Origin: Candidatus Gemmiger stercorigallinarum
Lineage (GTDB): Bacteria; Bacillota; Clostridia; Oscillospirales; Ruminococcaceae
Assembly: GCA_019119495.1 (NCBI GenBank)
Contig: DWWX01000020.1
Span: 280,809-344,808 of the forward strand
Direction: 5' to 3'
Length of the DNA: 64,000 bases
Shown here: positions 1 to 10,820 of the stretch, one piece after another
Numbering within the stretch: the stretch's first letter is position 1
Layout of the letters: each line of letters opens with the position of its first letter
Position numbers and translations under genes: made by a program
Notes under the pieces: model-generated
Database searches by the model: none
What the model was told of the DNA's origin: nothing
The model's input: only the letters and a program-made list of their open reading frames with translations

Positions 1-802
1 GGTCTGCAGGACCGCGGCCCTTTAGCACCGCGATGCTCTCGGCCACCTCCAGCGCGTTGCCGATGTTGTGGCCCAGGGGCTTGTCCATATCGGTGATAAG
101 GGCGGCCACCTTGCGGCCGTGGGCGGTGCCGATGGAGACCATCAGCCGGGCCAGCTCGATGGCATCGTCCAGGTTTTTCATGAACGCGCCGTCGCCCATG
201 GTCACATCCAGCAGGATGGCGTCGGAACCGGCCGCCAGCTTTTTGCTCATGATGGAGGAGGCGATCAGCGGGATGCAGCCCACGGTGGCGGTCACGTCCC
301 GCAGGGCGTAGAGCTTTTTGTCCGCCACGGCGATCTGGCCGCTTTGGCCGATGACCGCAATGCCGATGTCGTTGACCTGGCGGAAAAATTCCTCCTGCGT
401 CAGGCTGGTGCGGGTGCCGGGCACCGACTCCATCTTGTCGATGGTGCCGCCGGTGTGGCCCAGGCCGCGGCCGCTCATTTTGGCGATCTTGACGCTGCAG
501 GCCGCCACGATGGGCGCAATGACCAGCGTGGTCTTGTCGCCCACGCCGCCGGTGGAATGCTTGTCCGCCTTGACGCCGGCAATGGCCGAGAGGTCGACCA
601 TATCGCCGGAGCGGGCCATCACCTCGGTCAGCACCGCGGTCTCCTCGTCCGTCATGCCCCGCAGATAAATGGCCATCAGCAGGGCGCTCATCTGGTAGTC
701 AGGCACGTCGCCGGACACATAGCCGTTGACCGCAAAGGCGATCTCGGCCCGGTCCAGGACGCCGCCGTCCCGCTTTTTGGCGATGATGTCATACATACGC
801 AT
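1..802 (-). CDS. pdp: Pyrimidine-nucleoside phosphorylase (3' end cut by window edge)
   Basis: Phosphorolysis of uridine/thymidine-type nucleosides to base plus (deoxy)ribose-1-phosphate in the cytosol. About 267 codons are present; the usual family length is about 430-440. The N-terminal helical domain begins [14 protein letters not shown]. The phosphate-binding signature [10 protein letters not shown] lies at about residues 81-90 and a glycine-rich [10 protein letters not shown] at about 111-120, both characteristic of the thymidine/pyrimidine phosphorylase family. The ATG at 802 is chosen because an AAAGGAG ribosome site lies just upstream. It follows the nucleoside ABC genes in the same direction, so imported nucleosides would be cleaved by its product. 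A strong terminator-like hairpin (840-886) separates it from the transporter genes. Substrate preference (uridine or thymidine) cannot be read from the sequence. Confidence 0.93.
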   Translation of the reverse strand, partial: MRMYDIIAKKRDGGVLDRAEIAFAVNGYVSGDVPDYQMSALLMAIYLRGMTDEETAVLTEVMARSGDMVDLSAIAGVKADKHSTGGVGDKTTLVIAPIVAACSVKIAKMSGRGLGHTGGTIDKMESVPGTRTSLTQEEFFRQVNDIGIAVIGQSGQIAVADKKLYALRDVTATVGCIPLIASSIMSKKLAAGSDAILLDVTMGDGAFMKNLDDAIELARLMVSIGTAHGRKVAALITDMDKPLGHNIGNALEVAESIAVLKGRGPAD

Positions 803-839
803 GGTGGATACTCCTTTGTTTGCGGCGCGATCCTGCGCC

Positions 840-886
840 AAAAAGCGCGAACGCCCGGCCCGCAGGGTTCCGGGCCGGGCGTTCGC
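840..886 (-). terminator. Intrinsic terminator between nupQ and pdp
   Basis: A perfect 15-bp GC-rich inverted repeat (847-861 with 872-886, 10-nt loop) is followed in the minus direction by a run of five T (complement of 840-844). It sits only about 38 nt before the pdp start. No promoter fits between hairpin and gene, so pdp would be expressed by read-through. Confidence 0.8.
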
Positions 887-919
887 CGGTTATTGTTGTG
901 TGTGCAAAGCGTACAAAGG

Positions 920-1912
920 TCAGCGGGAGCCTTTGTCGTAGGGGATGCCCTCCGCCTTGGGGGCTTTGGACTTTTTGGAAGTGAAGATCAGAACGATCAT
1001 GGTGACGATATAGGGCAGCATCTGGTACAGGTTGGAGATGTCCCGCACGCCCTCGAACTTGGGCAGGAAGGCCAGCGAACTGTTGTAGGCCGCAATGACC
1101 TTGAACAGCGCAAAGAACACCGCCGAGCCCAGGATGGGCAGGGGTTTCCAGTTGCCGAAGATCATGACCGCCAGCGCCAGGAAGCCGTAGCCGCCCACGT
1201 CGGAGTTAAAGCCGCTGCCGGCCGCCACCGTGTAGGCCAGACCGCCGATGCCGCCCAAAAAGCCGGAGAGCAGCACGCCGGCATAGCGCATGCGGTAGAC
1301 GTTGATGCCCACCGAGTCCGCCGCCTGGGGATGCTCGCCGCAGGCGCGCAGCCGCAGGCCGAACCGGGTCTTGTACAGCACGATGTACGAGACGATCAGC
1401 AGAATGATGGCGATGGGGGTGGTCAGGTAAAAATACTTGAAGAACAGCGTATCCCAAAAGCTCTGGCCCTCGATGGGGGCAAGGCCCACCGTCTCGCGGG
1501 TGATGCGCACCCAGCGGGGGATGCTGATGGTGGTCAGGCCCTGGCCCTGGATAGCCCAGGTCAAAACCACCGCAAAGGCGGGGGCAAACTGGTTGAGCGC
1601 GGTGCCGCCGATGGTCTGGTCGGCTTTGAGGTTGATGGCGGCAAAGGCCAAAAGCAGCGAGAAGATCATGCCGCACAGGCCGGCCACCAGGATGGCGATG
1701 AACATGGCCAGCTGGGGGTGCGCCGCGCCGAAGCCGTTCTGGTCAAAGGCCTGCAGCGTAAAGCAGGCGAACAGCGCGCCGATGATCATCATGCCTTCCA
1801 GGGCGATGTTGATGACGCCGGAATGTTCCGAGAACATGCCGCCCAGCGCCACCAGAAGAAGCGGCACGGCAAAAACCACCGTAAGACTGATAATATTGGC
1901 AAGTACGATCAT
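920..1912 (-). CDS. nupQ: Nucleoside ABC transporter permease, second subunit (NupQ/YufQ type)
   Basis: A 330-residue integral membrane permease of the branched-chain/ribose/nucleoside family (BPD_transp_2). It has about eight to nine hydrophobic segments and the family loop around YKTRFGLRLRACGE, where the ATPase docks. An N-terminal SGVINIALEGMM segment is typical of the guanosine/nucleoside importers NupQ of Bacillus and PnrE of spirochaetes. The start overlaps the stop of the preceding permease by 4 nt, so the three ABC genes form a translationally coupled operon (ATPase, permease, permease). No BmpA-type binding lipoprotein gene lies in the window; it may be elsewhere. Pairing with a pyrimidine-nucleoside phosphorylase supports nucleosides as substrate. 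Confidence 0.88.
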   Translation of the reverse strand: MIVLANIISLTVVFAVPLLLVALGGMFSEHSGVINIALEGMMIIGALFACFTLQAFDQNGFGAAHPQLAMFIAILVAGLCGMIFSLLLAFAAINLKADQTIGGTALNQFAPAFAVVLTWAIQGQGLTTISIPRWVRITRETVGLAPIEGQSFWDTLFFKYFYLTTPIAIILLIVSYIVLYKTRFGLRLRACGEHPQAADSVGINVYRMRYAGVLLSGFLGGIGGLAYTVAAGSGFNSDVGGYGFLALAVMIFGNWKPLPILGSAVFFALFKVIAAYNSSLAFLPKFEGVRDISNLYQMLPYIVTMIVLIFTSKKSKAPKAEGIPYDKGSR

Positions 1913-3017
1913 TTCCCGTCCGCCTCCTTCTCTTTGCGGCGGCTGAGCGCCCTGGTAATGACGCCGCGCATCAGCAGTGCGAAGGCCGCCAGATAGATGA
2001 TGACTGCAATGACGATGTCGGTGGTCTCCGGCGAGTAGTTGGGCTGCATGGCCGAGCCGCCCACCTGCAGGTAGCTGACAAACAGCGAGCTGAAGATGGT
2101 GCCGATGGGGTTGGAGTTTGCCAGCAGCGCCACCGGGATGCCGTTGAAGCCCATGTCCAGAATGGATTTGGTGATGACGTACTGGACGGTGCCCGCCAGA
2201 TAGTAGATGCCGCCGCCCAGGCCGGACAGCGCGCCTGCAATGACCATGGACAAAACCACGTTGCGCTTGGCGTTGATGCCGGCGTACTGCGAGGCGTCCT
2301 TGTTCAGGCCGCAGGCCTTGAGCTCATAGCCGAAGGTAGTCTTTTGCAGGACCACCCAGACGACGATGGCGACCAGGATGGCGATCAGGATGCTGATGTT
2401 GATCCAGGGGGAATCGCCGAACAGCTTTTCCAGCCCGCCGGTGGGGATGATGGCGCCGGGGTTGGCCGCGCTGAGCGCCGCCGTGCGGTCCGAGTTGGAT
2501 GCGCCCCAGGCGGAGGCCAGCATAATGGGCATATTGGCAAAGACCAGGTTGACCAGGTACATGCCGATCCAGTTGAACATGATGGAGGTAATGACCTCGT
2601 TGACGTTGAACAGCGCCTTGAACAGGCCGGGGAAAACGCCCCAAACAGCGCCGCCCGCCATGGATGCCAGCAGGCAGACATACCAGGGCATCTGGAACTG
2701 GATGGCGAACAGCAGGGCGAAAAAGACGCCCAGGGTATACTGGCCCGGCGCGCCGATGTTGAACAGGCCGGTCTTAAAGGCAAAGCCCACCGAAAGGCCG
2801 CACATCATCAGCGGCGCCGCCTGGTACAGCACCTGCGAGAAGCTGTTCAGGCTGGAAATGCCGCGGGTCAGCATCGAGTTCATGCCGGCAAGCGCCGCGT
2901 CCGGTTTTAAGATCACCAGCAGGACAAAGCCCAGGATCAGGCCGACCACGATGGACAGCAAACTGGCCAGCACGCCGACCAGCGCGCCGTTTTGGGAAAG
3001 AGGCTTGCGCTGTTTTT

Positions 3018-3021
<4 letters not shown>
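1909..3021 (-). CDS. nupP: Nucleoside ABC transporter permease, first subunit (NupP/YufP type)
   Basis: A 370-residue permease of the same family as the next gene but with the longer N-terminus typical of NupP. The first membrane helix spans roughly residues 14-38. The FKTGLFNIGAPGQ segment (about 82-94) and the coupling loop KTTFGYELKACG (about 227-238) match the family. It overlaps the upstream ATPase stop and the downstream permease start by 4 nt each (ATGA junctions), implying balanced production of a heterodimeric membrane channel. The substrate is inferred to be purine or pyrimidine nucleosides from family membership and the adjacent phosphorylase. Confidence 0.88.
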
Positions 3022-4556
<1,535 letters not shown>

Positions 4557-4699
4557 TGGGTGCCTACCCCCTTTCTCCTGCTTGGGGGACCCGGTTCCGC
4601 CGGCGGCGCAGGGCTGACCGATGTACAGACAGCAAACGAGCGCCGATGCCGCAACAGTTGCAGCCGGCGGAACAGGTCCTTTGTTTACTCTTTGTTCAT
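4557..4699 (-). other. Untranslated leader of the nup operon
   Basis: About 137 nt of GC-rich sequence separate the predicted transcription start (about 4693) from nupO. I see no recognisable riboswitch core and no clear terminator hairpin in it. Confidence 0.4.
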
Positions 4700-4728
4700 A
4701 TTATATCGAACATCGGCGCTTTTTACAA
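4700..4728 (-). promoter_or_regulatory. Promoter of the nup operon
   Basis: On the minus strand, TTGTAA (4728-4723) and TATAAT (4705-4700) are separated by exactly 17 nt, a near-consensus housekeeping sigma promoter. It lies in an AT-rich patch of an otherwise GC-rich gap and points at nupO. Confidence 0.8.
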
Positions 4729-4895
4729 GGTTTTGGGGCAAAAAATCAAACTTGTTGTACAAAGTTTTTGAATAGTACGACTTTTTCAGCAAACCTCCGC
4801 GCCCTGCCGCCTGTTCCCTGCCGCTGCGGCAAACGGCGGAGCAGAAACGGTCTCCCCTGCCCGCGCTGTCCCGGCAGCGCAGCGGGCGGAACACA

Positions 4896-4942
4896 AAACG
4901 CCGGCCCGGCAGGGGCAGATCTCCCCCGCCGGGCCAGCATTT
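4896..4942 (-). terminator. Terminator downstream of pheT (possibly bidirectional)
   Basis: The inverted repeat GGCCCGGC...GCCGGGCC (4903-4910 with 4928-4935), extended by GGGG/CCCC inside, is followed by GCGTTTTG on the minus strand and CATTTTTG on the plus strand. It is located about 75-110 nt past the pheT stop codon. Confidence 0.6.
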
Positions 4943-5011
4943 TTGCTTTGGATGGCTTTTAATGGTTTTGCCGTCAGGCGGCTGCGGATGCCGTCAAACC
5001 TGCACAGGCAA

Positions 5012-7426
5012 TCAGCGGATCTCGACGCCCAGGCGGTATTTCAGGTTGCCCAGGATCTTTTTGACGTAGCGGTCCACCTCGGCGTTTTCCAGCGGCTTGC
5101 CGGTGGGGACAAAGTGCAGGGTAAAGGCCATGCTCTTTTTGCCCTCGCCCAGCTGCTCGCCGCGGTAAATGTCGAACAGCTGGATCTCGCCCACATGGGG
5201 GCAGGCCTTGTGCATCTCGCCGACGATGTCGCCGCAGGTCACGGCCTCGTCGGCTACCAGGGCCAGGTCGCGGCTGACCACATCGAACTCCGGGATGGGC
5301 TTGTAGCGCAGGTTGGCGTCGGCCAGCGCCGAGAAGGCGACGTAGTCGATCTCGCCCAGGTAGATGTTCTGGTGGTTCTTGCTGTCCTTGGGCAGCTTGA
5401 GCTCGGCGGTGACGTCGTTGGCCAGCTTGCCGAAGCAGCCGATGCGCTGCCCCTTGCAGAGGATGCGGGCCGAGATGCCGGGGTGCAGCCAGGGGGTGTC
5501 ATCCGCGCGCTGGTAGTCGAACGTCAGGCCGAACTGCTCGGCCAGGGCCTCGACCGCGCCCTTGACCTGGAAGAAGTCCTCGTCCTCGCCCCAGGCCACA
5601 AAGCCCAGGTGCAGGCGTTCCTCCGGCAGCTCGGTGACGGGCAGCTGTTTGGGGAGATAGATGTTGGACAGCTCGAACAGACGGCCGGAAGCGTTGCCGT
5701 TTTTCAGGTTGGTGACGGCGGCGTTCAGCAGCGAAGGCGCCAGCAGCGTGCGCATGATGGTCAGGTTGGAGCTGATGGGGTTGAGAAGGCGGATGACCTT
5801 GCGCTCCGGCGCATCGGCGGCGATGTGCAGCGCGTCCAGGTCGGCGTCGGCGTAGAAGGACATGGTCTCGGCCTCGTAGAAGCCCTGGGCGCACAGCACC
5901 CGCTTTGCCTTGGCGCGGCGGCGCTGCTCCGCGTCCAGGCCGCCGCCCGTAACGGTGGCGTCCTTGAGGAAGGTGGGCACGATATGCTCGTAGCCGTACT
6001 CGCGGATGACTTCCTCGGCCAGGTCGGGCTCGCCCACCTCGATGTCCTCGCGGTAGCGGGGGGCGACGACCTCCAGCCTGTCGCCGTCGCGCTCGACCTG
6101 GAAGTCCAGCCGGGTCAGGATGTCCACCACCGCGTCGGCGGGGACCTCGATGCCCAGGATGCGGTTGATGCCGCTGACGGTGGCCGAGATGTGCTTGCCC
6201 TCGCGGGGGGCGCCGGCGCTGACGTCAAAGGCACTGGCGGTGACCTCGCCGCAGCCCAGTTCCTGGATCAGGTGCAGCGCGCGGGCCATGCCCAGTTCGG
6301 CGGTGTACTCGGAGACGCCCTTCTCGTAGTGGCTGGAGGCGTCGGTGGACTGGCCCAGGCTGCGGGAGGTCTTGCGGATGCTGTCGCGGGCGAACTTGGC
6401 AGACTCGAACAGCAGCTGGGTGGTCTTGTCGGTGATCTCGCTGTTCAGGCCGCCCATAACGCCGGCCAGCGCCACCGGCTTGGCGCCGTCGCAGATGACC
6501 AGATTGCTTTCGCTCAGGGCAAACTCTTTGCCGTCCAGCGTGACGATGCTTTCGCCCTGCCGGGCGCGGCGGACGATGATCTGGCAGCTTTCCAGCGTGG
6601 ACATGTCAAAGGCGTGCATCGGCTGGCCGATCTCCAGCATGACATAGTTGGTGATGTCCACCACGTTGGAGATGCTGCGCAGGCCGCACAGCGCCAGGTG
6701 GCGCTTCATCCAGCGGGGGGACTGGCCGGGGGTGATGTTGCGCACATAGTGGCCCAGGTAACGGGGGCACAGGTCGGGCGCTTCCACCGCGATGGAGAGG
6801 CGCGGGTCTTTGTAGTCGCTGGTGGTGTAGTCGGTGGCGGGCATCTTGAGGGGCTTGTTCAGCACGGCGGCCACCTCGCGGGCGATGCCCAGAACCGACT
6901 GGCAGTCGGCGCGGTTGGCGGTGATGGAGATGTCGAAGATATAGTCGTCCAGCCCCACCACCGGCACAATATCGGCGCCGGGGACGGTGTCCTTGGGCAG
7001 GTCCAGCAGGCCGTAGACCTCGGCGCCGGGGTACAGGTCCTCGTTCAGGCCCAGTTCCTCGCCGCTGCACAGCATGCCGTTGGACTCGACGCCCATCAGG
7101 GGCTTTGCCTTGATCTTGATACCGCCGGGCAGCGTGGCGCCGTCCAGCGCGGCGGGGGTGTGCATGCCCACATAGACGTTGGGCGCGCCGGTGCTGATCT
7201 GGATGTCATGGCCGTAGTCGCCGCAGTCCACCTTGCAGACGTGCAGGTGGGTGCCCTCCTGGGGCACGGCCTCGGTGACGACGCCGACGACGACGCGGCT
7301 GATCTCGGCCCCCAGGTCGATCAGCTCCTCCACCTCGAACCCGCAGGAGAACAGCTTGCTCTGCAGCTCCTGGGGGGTCACGTCAATGTCCACATATTCT
7401 TTCAGCCAACTGAATGGTACTTTCAT
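5012..7426 (-). CDS. pheT: Phenylalanine--tRNA ligase beta subunit
   Basis: An 804-residue subunit of the cytosolic alpha2-beta2 enzyme that charges tRNA-Phe. The length is the usual bacterial one. The expected order is visible: an N-terminal tRNA-binding OB-fold region (about 40-150), the B3/B4 editing region, the B5 region (GINRILGIEVPADAV), a catalytic-like core, and a C-terminal FDX-ACB anticodon-binding domain ending in LKYRLGVEIR. The start has an AGGAGGAAACGCACC ribosome site. It follows pheS by 21 nt and shares its T-box-controlled transcript. A terminator hairpin follows the gene. Confidence 0.97.
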   Translation of the reverse strand: MKVPFSWLKEYVDIDVTPQELQSKLFSCGFEVEELIDLGAEISRVVVGVVTEAVPQEGTHLHVCKVDCGDYGHDIQISTGAPNVYVGMHTPAALDGATLPGGIKIKAKPLMGVESNGMLCSGEELGLNEDLYPGAEVYGLLDLPKDTVPGADIVPVVGLDDYIFDISITANRADCQSVLGIAREVAAVLNKPLKMPATDYTTSDYKDPRLSIAVEAPDLCPRYLGHYVRNITPGQSPRWMKRHLALCGLRSISNVVDITNYVMLEIGQPMHAFDMSTLESCQIIVRRARQGESIVTLDGKEFALSESNLVICDGAKPVALAGVMGGLNSEITDKTTQLLFESAKFARDSIRKTSRSLGQSTDASSHYEKGVSEYTAELGMARALHLIQELGCGEVTASAFDVSAGAPREGKHISATVSGINRILGIEVPADAVVDILTRLDFQVERDGDRLEVVAPRYREDIEVGEPDLAEEVIREYGYEHIVPTFLKDATVTGGGLDAEQRRRAKAKRVLCAQGFYEAETMSFYADADLDALHIAADAPERKVIRLLNPISSNLTIMRTLLAPSLLNAAVTNLKNGNASGRLFELSNIYLPKQLPVTELPEERLHLGFVAWGEDEDFFQVKGAVEALAEQFGLTFDYQRADDTPWLHPGISARILCKGQRIGCFGKLANDVTAELKLPKDSKNHQNIYLGEIDYVAFSALADANLRYKPIPEFDVVSRDLALVADEAVTCGDIVGEMHKACPHVGEIQLFDIYRGEQLGEGKKSMAFTLHFVPTGKPLENAEVDRYVKKILGNLKYRLGVEIR

Positions 7427-7447
7427 GGTGCGTTTCCTCCTTTTTAC

Positions 7448-8470
7448 TTAATCCTTGAACTGTTTGAGGAAACGCAGGTCGTTTTCAAACAGCAGGCCGA
7501 TGTTGTTGATGCCGTACTTGAGCATGGCAATGCGCTCGATGCCGATGCCGAAGGCCAGGCCGGAATAAACATTGGGGTCGATGCCGCAGTTTTCCAGCAC
7601 GCTGTGGTGGACGATGCCGGCGCCCAGCACCTCGATCCAGCCGGTGTGCTTGCACAGCGGGCAGCCCTTGCCGCCGCACTCGAAGCAGGAGACGTCCACC
7701 TCGACGCTGGGCTCGGTGAAGGGGAAGTAGGACGGGCGCAGGCGGGTTTTGACGCCGGCGCCGAACAGCGCCTGCACAAACTGGTCCAGCATGCCCTGCA
7801 GGTCGCACAGGGTGATATGCCTGTCCACCACCAGACCCTCCATCTGGTGGAACATGGGCGAGTGGGTGGCGTCCGAGTCGGAGCGGAACACCCGGCCGGG
7901 CACCAGCACCTTGATGGGGGGCTTCTGCCGGTCCATGACGCGGATCTGGCCGCCGGAGGTCTGGGTGCGCAGCACGATGTCCTCGGCCACATAGAAGGTA
8001 TCCTGCATATCGCGGGCGGGGTGGTTTTTGGGCACGTTCAGGCGGGTGAAGTTGTGGTCGTCGTCCTCAATCTCAGGGCCTTCGTAGATGTCAAAGCCCA
8101 TGCCGGCAAAGGCGTCCACGATCTGGTTTTTGACCAGCGTGATGGGGTGCAGGTTGCCCATCTCCCGGCGGACGCCGGGCAGGGTGATGTCCACCGCCTC
8201 GGCCCTGTTGCGGGCTTCCAGCTCGATGCGCTCGATCTCGGCGTTCAGCTGCTGGTAGCGGGCCTCGGCCCAGGCCTTGCACTCGTTGATGGTCTTGCCG
8301 GCGGCGGGGCGCTCTTCTTTGGGCACATCCCGCAGGCCCTTCATCAGGCCGGCCACGCTGCCGTTTTTGCCCAGATACTTCTGCCAGAAGGCAGAAAGCT
8401 CCTCTTTGCTGCGCACGCCGGCGGCGTCGGCCTCCAGCTGTTCTTTCAGTGCGCGGATCTTTTCTTCCAT
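7448..8470 (-). CDS. pheS: Phenylalanine--tRNA ligase alpha subunit
   Basis: The catalytic alpha subunit, 340 residues. The N-terminal part is the coiled-coil arm that contacts tRNA. The class II synthetase core carries motif 2 ([15 protein letters not shown]) and motif 3 ([14 protein letters not shown]). The start is the ATG at 8470 ([11 protein letters not shown]), which has a GAGGTG ribosome site. The open frame continues upstream to 8617, but that part lies inside the T-box leader and terminator and is not coding. A Cys-rich insertion ([16 protein letters not shown]) near the active-site end resembles the metal-binding knuckle found in many PheS proteins. Confidence 0.97.
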   Translation of the reverse strand: MEEKIRALKEQLEADAAGVRSKEELSAFWQKYLGKNGSVAGLMKGLRDVPKEERPAAGKTINECKAWAEARYQQLNAEIERIELEARNRAEAVDITLPGVRREMGNLHPITLVKNQIVDAFAGMGFDIYEGPEIEDDDHNFTRLNVPKNHPARDMQDTFYVAEDIVLRTQTSGGQIRVMDRQKPPIKVLVPGRVFRSDSDATHSPMFHQMEGLVVDRHITLCDLQGMLDQFVQALFGAGVKTRLRPSYFPFTEPSVEVDVSCFECGGKGCPLCKHTGWIEVLGAGIVHHSVLENCGIDPNVYSGLAFGIGIERIAMLKYGINNIGLLFENDLRFLKQFKD

Positions 8471-8527
8471 AATACACCTCGTTTTCGATTGTCGGCCGGT
8501 GCCGGCCGCTGGCGCAAACAGACGTAA

Positions 8528-8579
8528 ACAGAAAAACGGCTCCGTCCCTGGCATAAGAGCCAATGGGACGAAGCCGTTT
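8528..8579 (-). terminator. T-box regulatory terminator of pheST
   Basis: On the minus strand, AACGGCTTCGTCCC pairs with GGGACGGAGCCGTT and is followed by TTTTTCTGTTT. This is the terminator alternative of the T-box switch; its 5' arm can instead pair in the antiterminator with the conserved T-box sequence just upstream. Confidence 0.88.
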
Positions 8580-8854
8580 GCAACACTCCGCGGTACCACC
8601 CGTATTCCGCCGTGCAAAGACGGCGGCGCTTGTTTCTGCCGGTAACGGTGCAGGGCCGTCCCGCGTTACTGGGCGTAAAAGCCGTTCGCACGGGCCACTC
8701 GGGAGCGAACTTCGGCGCAGCGCCGTTCGGGGGACCTTTCAGCCGGTGAGTCCCCTCTCTGCCAATGCCTGCCGTTTGGGGCGGGCCGCGCCGCGTGTGC
8801 GGCAGCCGGGCAGCTGCGATTACTTTCTCCGTCAAGGTGTTTCGCCATAGACTG
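8530..8854 (-). promoter_or_regulatory. T-box riboswitch (tRNA-Phe sensing leader)
   Basis: The invariant T-box core GGGTGGTACCGCGG reads on the minus strand at 8601-8588, just before the terminator hairpin and pheS. About 250 nt further upstream the leader holds an AGAAAGTAATCG stretch and a GAGAGGGGACTC...GCTGAAAGGTCCCC hairpin, as in Stem I and Stem III regions of Firmicute T-boxes. Uncharged tRNA-Phe should stabilise the antiterminator and switch pheST on. The tRNA specificity is inferred from the downstream genes. I could not fix the specifier codon by eye. Confidence 0.9.
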
Positions 8855-8860
8855 GTTTCT

Positions 8861-8889
8861 ATTTTATGCGTTTGGGCGGCGTTCGTCAA
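8861..8889 (-). promoter_or_regulatory. Promoter of the T-box/pheST transcript
   Basis: TTGACG (8889-8884), a 17-nt spacer and TAAAAT (8866-8861) read on the minus strand. The predicted start near 8854 gives a leader of about 380 nt, a normal T-box leader length. Confidence 0.82.
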
Positions 8890-8953
8890 GGGGTGGGGCG
8901 AACAATTTTAAAGGTTTGCCGCCAACGCAGGCTCCGGGCAGGCCGCCCTGGCG

Positions 8954-9469
8954 TCACTGAACCGCAGACTGCGCAGCCCCGGCAAGATACCCCTGCAAAC
9001 TGCGCAGCGCCGCCGGGTCATCGGGATAGTAAATCAGCAGCCCTTCACTGCCCGGCAGCTGCACAGCAAGCAAATTATCATCCATCACCATCAAGTAGGT
9101 GGCGTCTGCCGTCTCTGCGTCCCAGGTCAGCAGAAGGTAGGCCGCGCACTCTGTCATGCCAGGGCTGGCGGTTTGGGGCCAGGGCAGCAGGTTGCGCAGC
9201 GCCGGGCGGTACTGCGTTTGGCTAAGCAGCTCTATCACCCGGGTATAGGCCTCATCATCGGTGGCAAGGCCCTGCAGTTCGGCCGTATCGGGCACAAATT
9301 TGCCGTCGATCAGCTGCAGGCTATCCCAAATGCAGCTGACAGCCTGCGGCTGCCTGCCATCGCTGCCGGAAACCTGCGAAAACGTCCGGGGCAACAGCCG
9401 CCAGGTGAGCAGAGCGGCCAGCAGGACAGCCGCCACGGCCAAGACGGCAAAACGCTTGCGGATGCGCAT
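8954..9469 (-). CDS. Hypothetical membrane-anchored extracytoplasmic protein
   Basis: 171 residues of unknown function. A short basic N-terminus (MRIRKR) precedes one hydrophobic helix (about 7-25) with no cysteine lipobox, so an uncleaved anchor or signal peptide is likely and the remaining ~145 residues would be outside the membrane. The rest is compact and mixed, with motifs such as TYLMVMDDNLLAVQLPG and YYPDDPAALRSLQGYL, suggesting a small beta-rich domain. It is a single-gene unit with its own promoter and lies between the pheST promoter and the BI-1 gene. I do not recognise the family. Confidence 0.72.
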   Translation of the reverse strand: MRIRKRFAVLAVAAVLLAALLTWRLLPRTFSQVSGSDGRQPQAVSCIWDSLQLIDGKFVPDTAELQGLATDDEAYTRVIELLSQTQYRPALRNLLPWPQTASPGMTECAAYLLLTWDAETADATYLMVMDDNLLAVQLPGSEGLLIYYPDDPAALRSLQGYLAGAAQSAVQ

Positions 9470-9573
9470 ACCAGTTCCTCCTTACAGGGGTCGGGGAGAC
9501 GGATAGGGTTTTGGGCCATACCAGAAGCCGCCAAAGCTGCCCGCGGTTCCCGATGTGCCCCGGCTTTGACCGC

Positions 9574-9602
9574 AGTATACCATTTCCGCCCATGCCCGGC
9601 AA
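9574..9602 (-). promoter_or_regulatory. Promoter of the 171-residue membrane protein gene
   Basis: TTGCCG (9602-9597), a 17-nt spacer and TATACT (9579-9574, preceded by TGG as an extended -10) read on the minus strand toward the gene starting at 9469. Confidence 0.6.
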
Positions 9603-9671
9603 GCGCCCCGCGCGCATTTTGCGTCGAATTGACGTCCATTTTACATTGATTTTACGTTGGTTTGCGGCATG

Positions 9672-9736
9672 CTAAAAGCCGCGCCCCGGCACGGCGGAAG
9701 ATACCCAAACAGGCTTCCGCCGGCGCGGGGCGCGGC
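9672..9736 (-). terminator. Long terminator hairpin after the BI-1 gene
   Basis: A 23-nt arm (9714-9736) pairs almost perfectly with 9678-9700 around a 13-nt loop and is followed on the minus strand by TTTTAGC. The rest of the 9470-9785 gap holds only this hairpin and the promoter at 9574-9602. Confidence 0.78.
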
Positions 9737-9785
9737 AAAAATAGATTGGATCACGTTATGCCGGAAGTCTCCGGCCGCGGCACGC

Positions 9786-10589
9786 TCAGTTGCTGCGGCT
9801 GCGGCCCAGCAGGCGGATAACGTACAGGAAGATGTTGATATAGTCAAGATAAAGCTGCAGCGCGCCGATGATGGAGCTTTTGTGCAGCATGGCTTCGTCG
9901 CCGCCGAAGTAGGCGTAGAAGCTGCGCAGCTTCTGGGTGTCGTAAGCGGTAAAGCCCATGAACACCAGCAGGCCAACGGCGCACAGCAGCACGTCAAACA
10001 GGCCGAAGCTGCCCACGAACAGCATGCCGAACAGCGACACCACCAGCAGGGCGATCAGGCCGCCCATCAGCTTGGGGCCCCAGCCGGTCAGGTCCCGCTG
10101 GGTGCGCAAGCCGTACACGGCCATGATGCCGAAGTAGACCGCGCCCACCAGGAAAGCCAAGATCAGCGTGGACAGGTCGTAGACCACAAAGTAGACGCTG
10201 AGGTTGATGCCGGTCAGCGCCGCATAGGCAAAGAACATGGCCGTGGCGGTGGCGGGCTGTATCTTCTGCACCCGCATGGACAGCACCGCGACCAGGATCA
10301 GCTCGCCGATGGACAAAGCAAAGACCAGGCCGGTGTTCCACAGCGCGACAAACGCGCCCGAAATCACGGTGGCCAGCGCCACGGCGAAAGTAAGCATCAG
10401 GCCGGCGAACATCCAGCCAAAGGTGCGGGCCATGTACTGGCTCAGGGACAGGTACGGGCTTTCGGCATAGCCGGCGGCGCCGGCCTGCGCCTGCTGATAC
10501 CGCTGCTGCTGATATTGCTGATACGCCTGGTCGTAACGGTCATTCTGCTCAGACCCGTTGCGGCGAGGATCATTTTCGTAATAAGCCAT
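9786..10589 (-). CDS. Bax inhibitor-1 / YccA family membrane protein
   Basis: 267 residues with a hydrophilic, Gln/Tyr-rich N-terminal stretch of about 50 residues followed by seven predicted membrane helices. Conserved family residues include the AYDTQKLR motif in the sixth helix region (about 225) and a C-terminal LYLDYINIFLYVIRLLG. Bacterial members (YetJ, YccA) are pH-sensitive calcium-leak channels or modulators of membrane proteolysis; the role here is unknown. The start at 10589 has an AAAGGGGAAA ribosome site. The open frame reaches to 10619 but lacks a site there. It is monocistronic, with a TATAAT at 10627-10622 upstream and a long terminator downstream. Confidence 0.9.
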   Translation of the reverse strand: MAYYENDPRRNGSEQNDRYDQAYQQYQQQRYQQAQAGAAGYAESPYLSLSQYMARTFGWMFAGLMLTFAVALATVISGAFVALWNTGLVFALSIGELILVAVLSMRVQKIQPATATAMFFAYAALTGINLSVYFVVYDLSTLILAFLVGAVYFGIMAVYGLRTQRDLTGWGPKLMGGLIALLVVSLFGMLFVGSFGLFDVLLCAVGLLVFMGFTAYDTQKLRSFYAYFGGDEAMLHKSSIIGALQLYLDYINIFLYVIRLLGRSRSN

Positions 10590-10621
10590 AGTTGATTTCC
10601 CCTTTCTGTTTGGGTACACTT

Positions 10622-10627
10622 ATTATA
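10622..10627 (-). promoter_or_regulatory. -10 element for the BI-1 gene
   Basis: TATAAT on the minus strand, 32 nt before the start codon, in an AT-rich stretch. No good -35 hexamer is seen at 16-18 nt, so only the -10 is called. Confidence 0.45.
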
Positions 10628-10820
10628 TACCCAAACAAATGAAAAATGTGTAAATTATCTATGAACTGTTGGGGGAACGGGCCGGTATTTGCTATAAAAG
10701 CATCAGGCTGCACCGCTGTTTTCCTGCTTTTGCGGCCGGCCCCTCTGCAAAGCTGCCGGCGGGGGGGGCTTGCCGCAGCGGCCGGGAGCCGTTTCCCCAC
10801 AAACGCCAAAGGAGGCTGCC

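Noticed and set aside
4557..4693. Purine riboswitch in the nup leader
   Set aside because: No conserved purine-aptamer loop sequences are visible and no terminator follows.
4943..8527. 1194-codon plus-strand open frame
   Set aside because: Antisense shadow of pheT and pheS in GC-rich DNA; low-complexity Gly/Ala/His/Gln translation with no domain or ribosome site.
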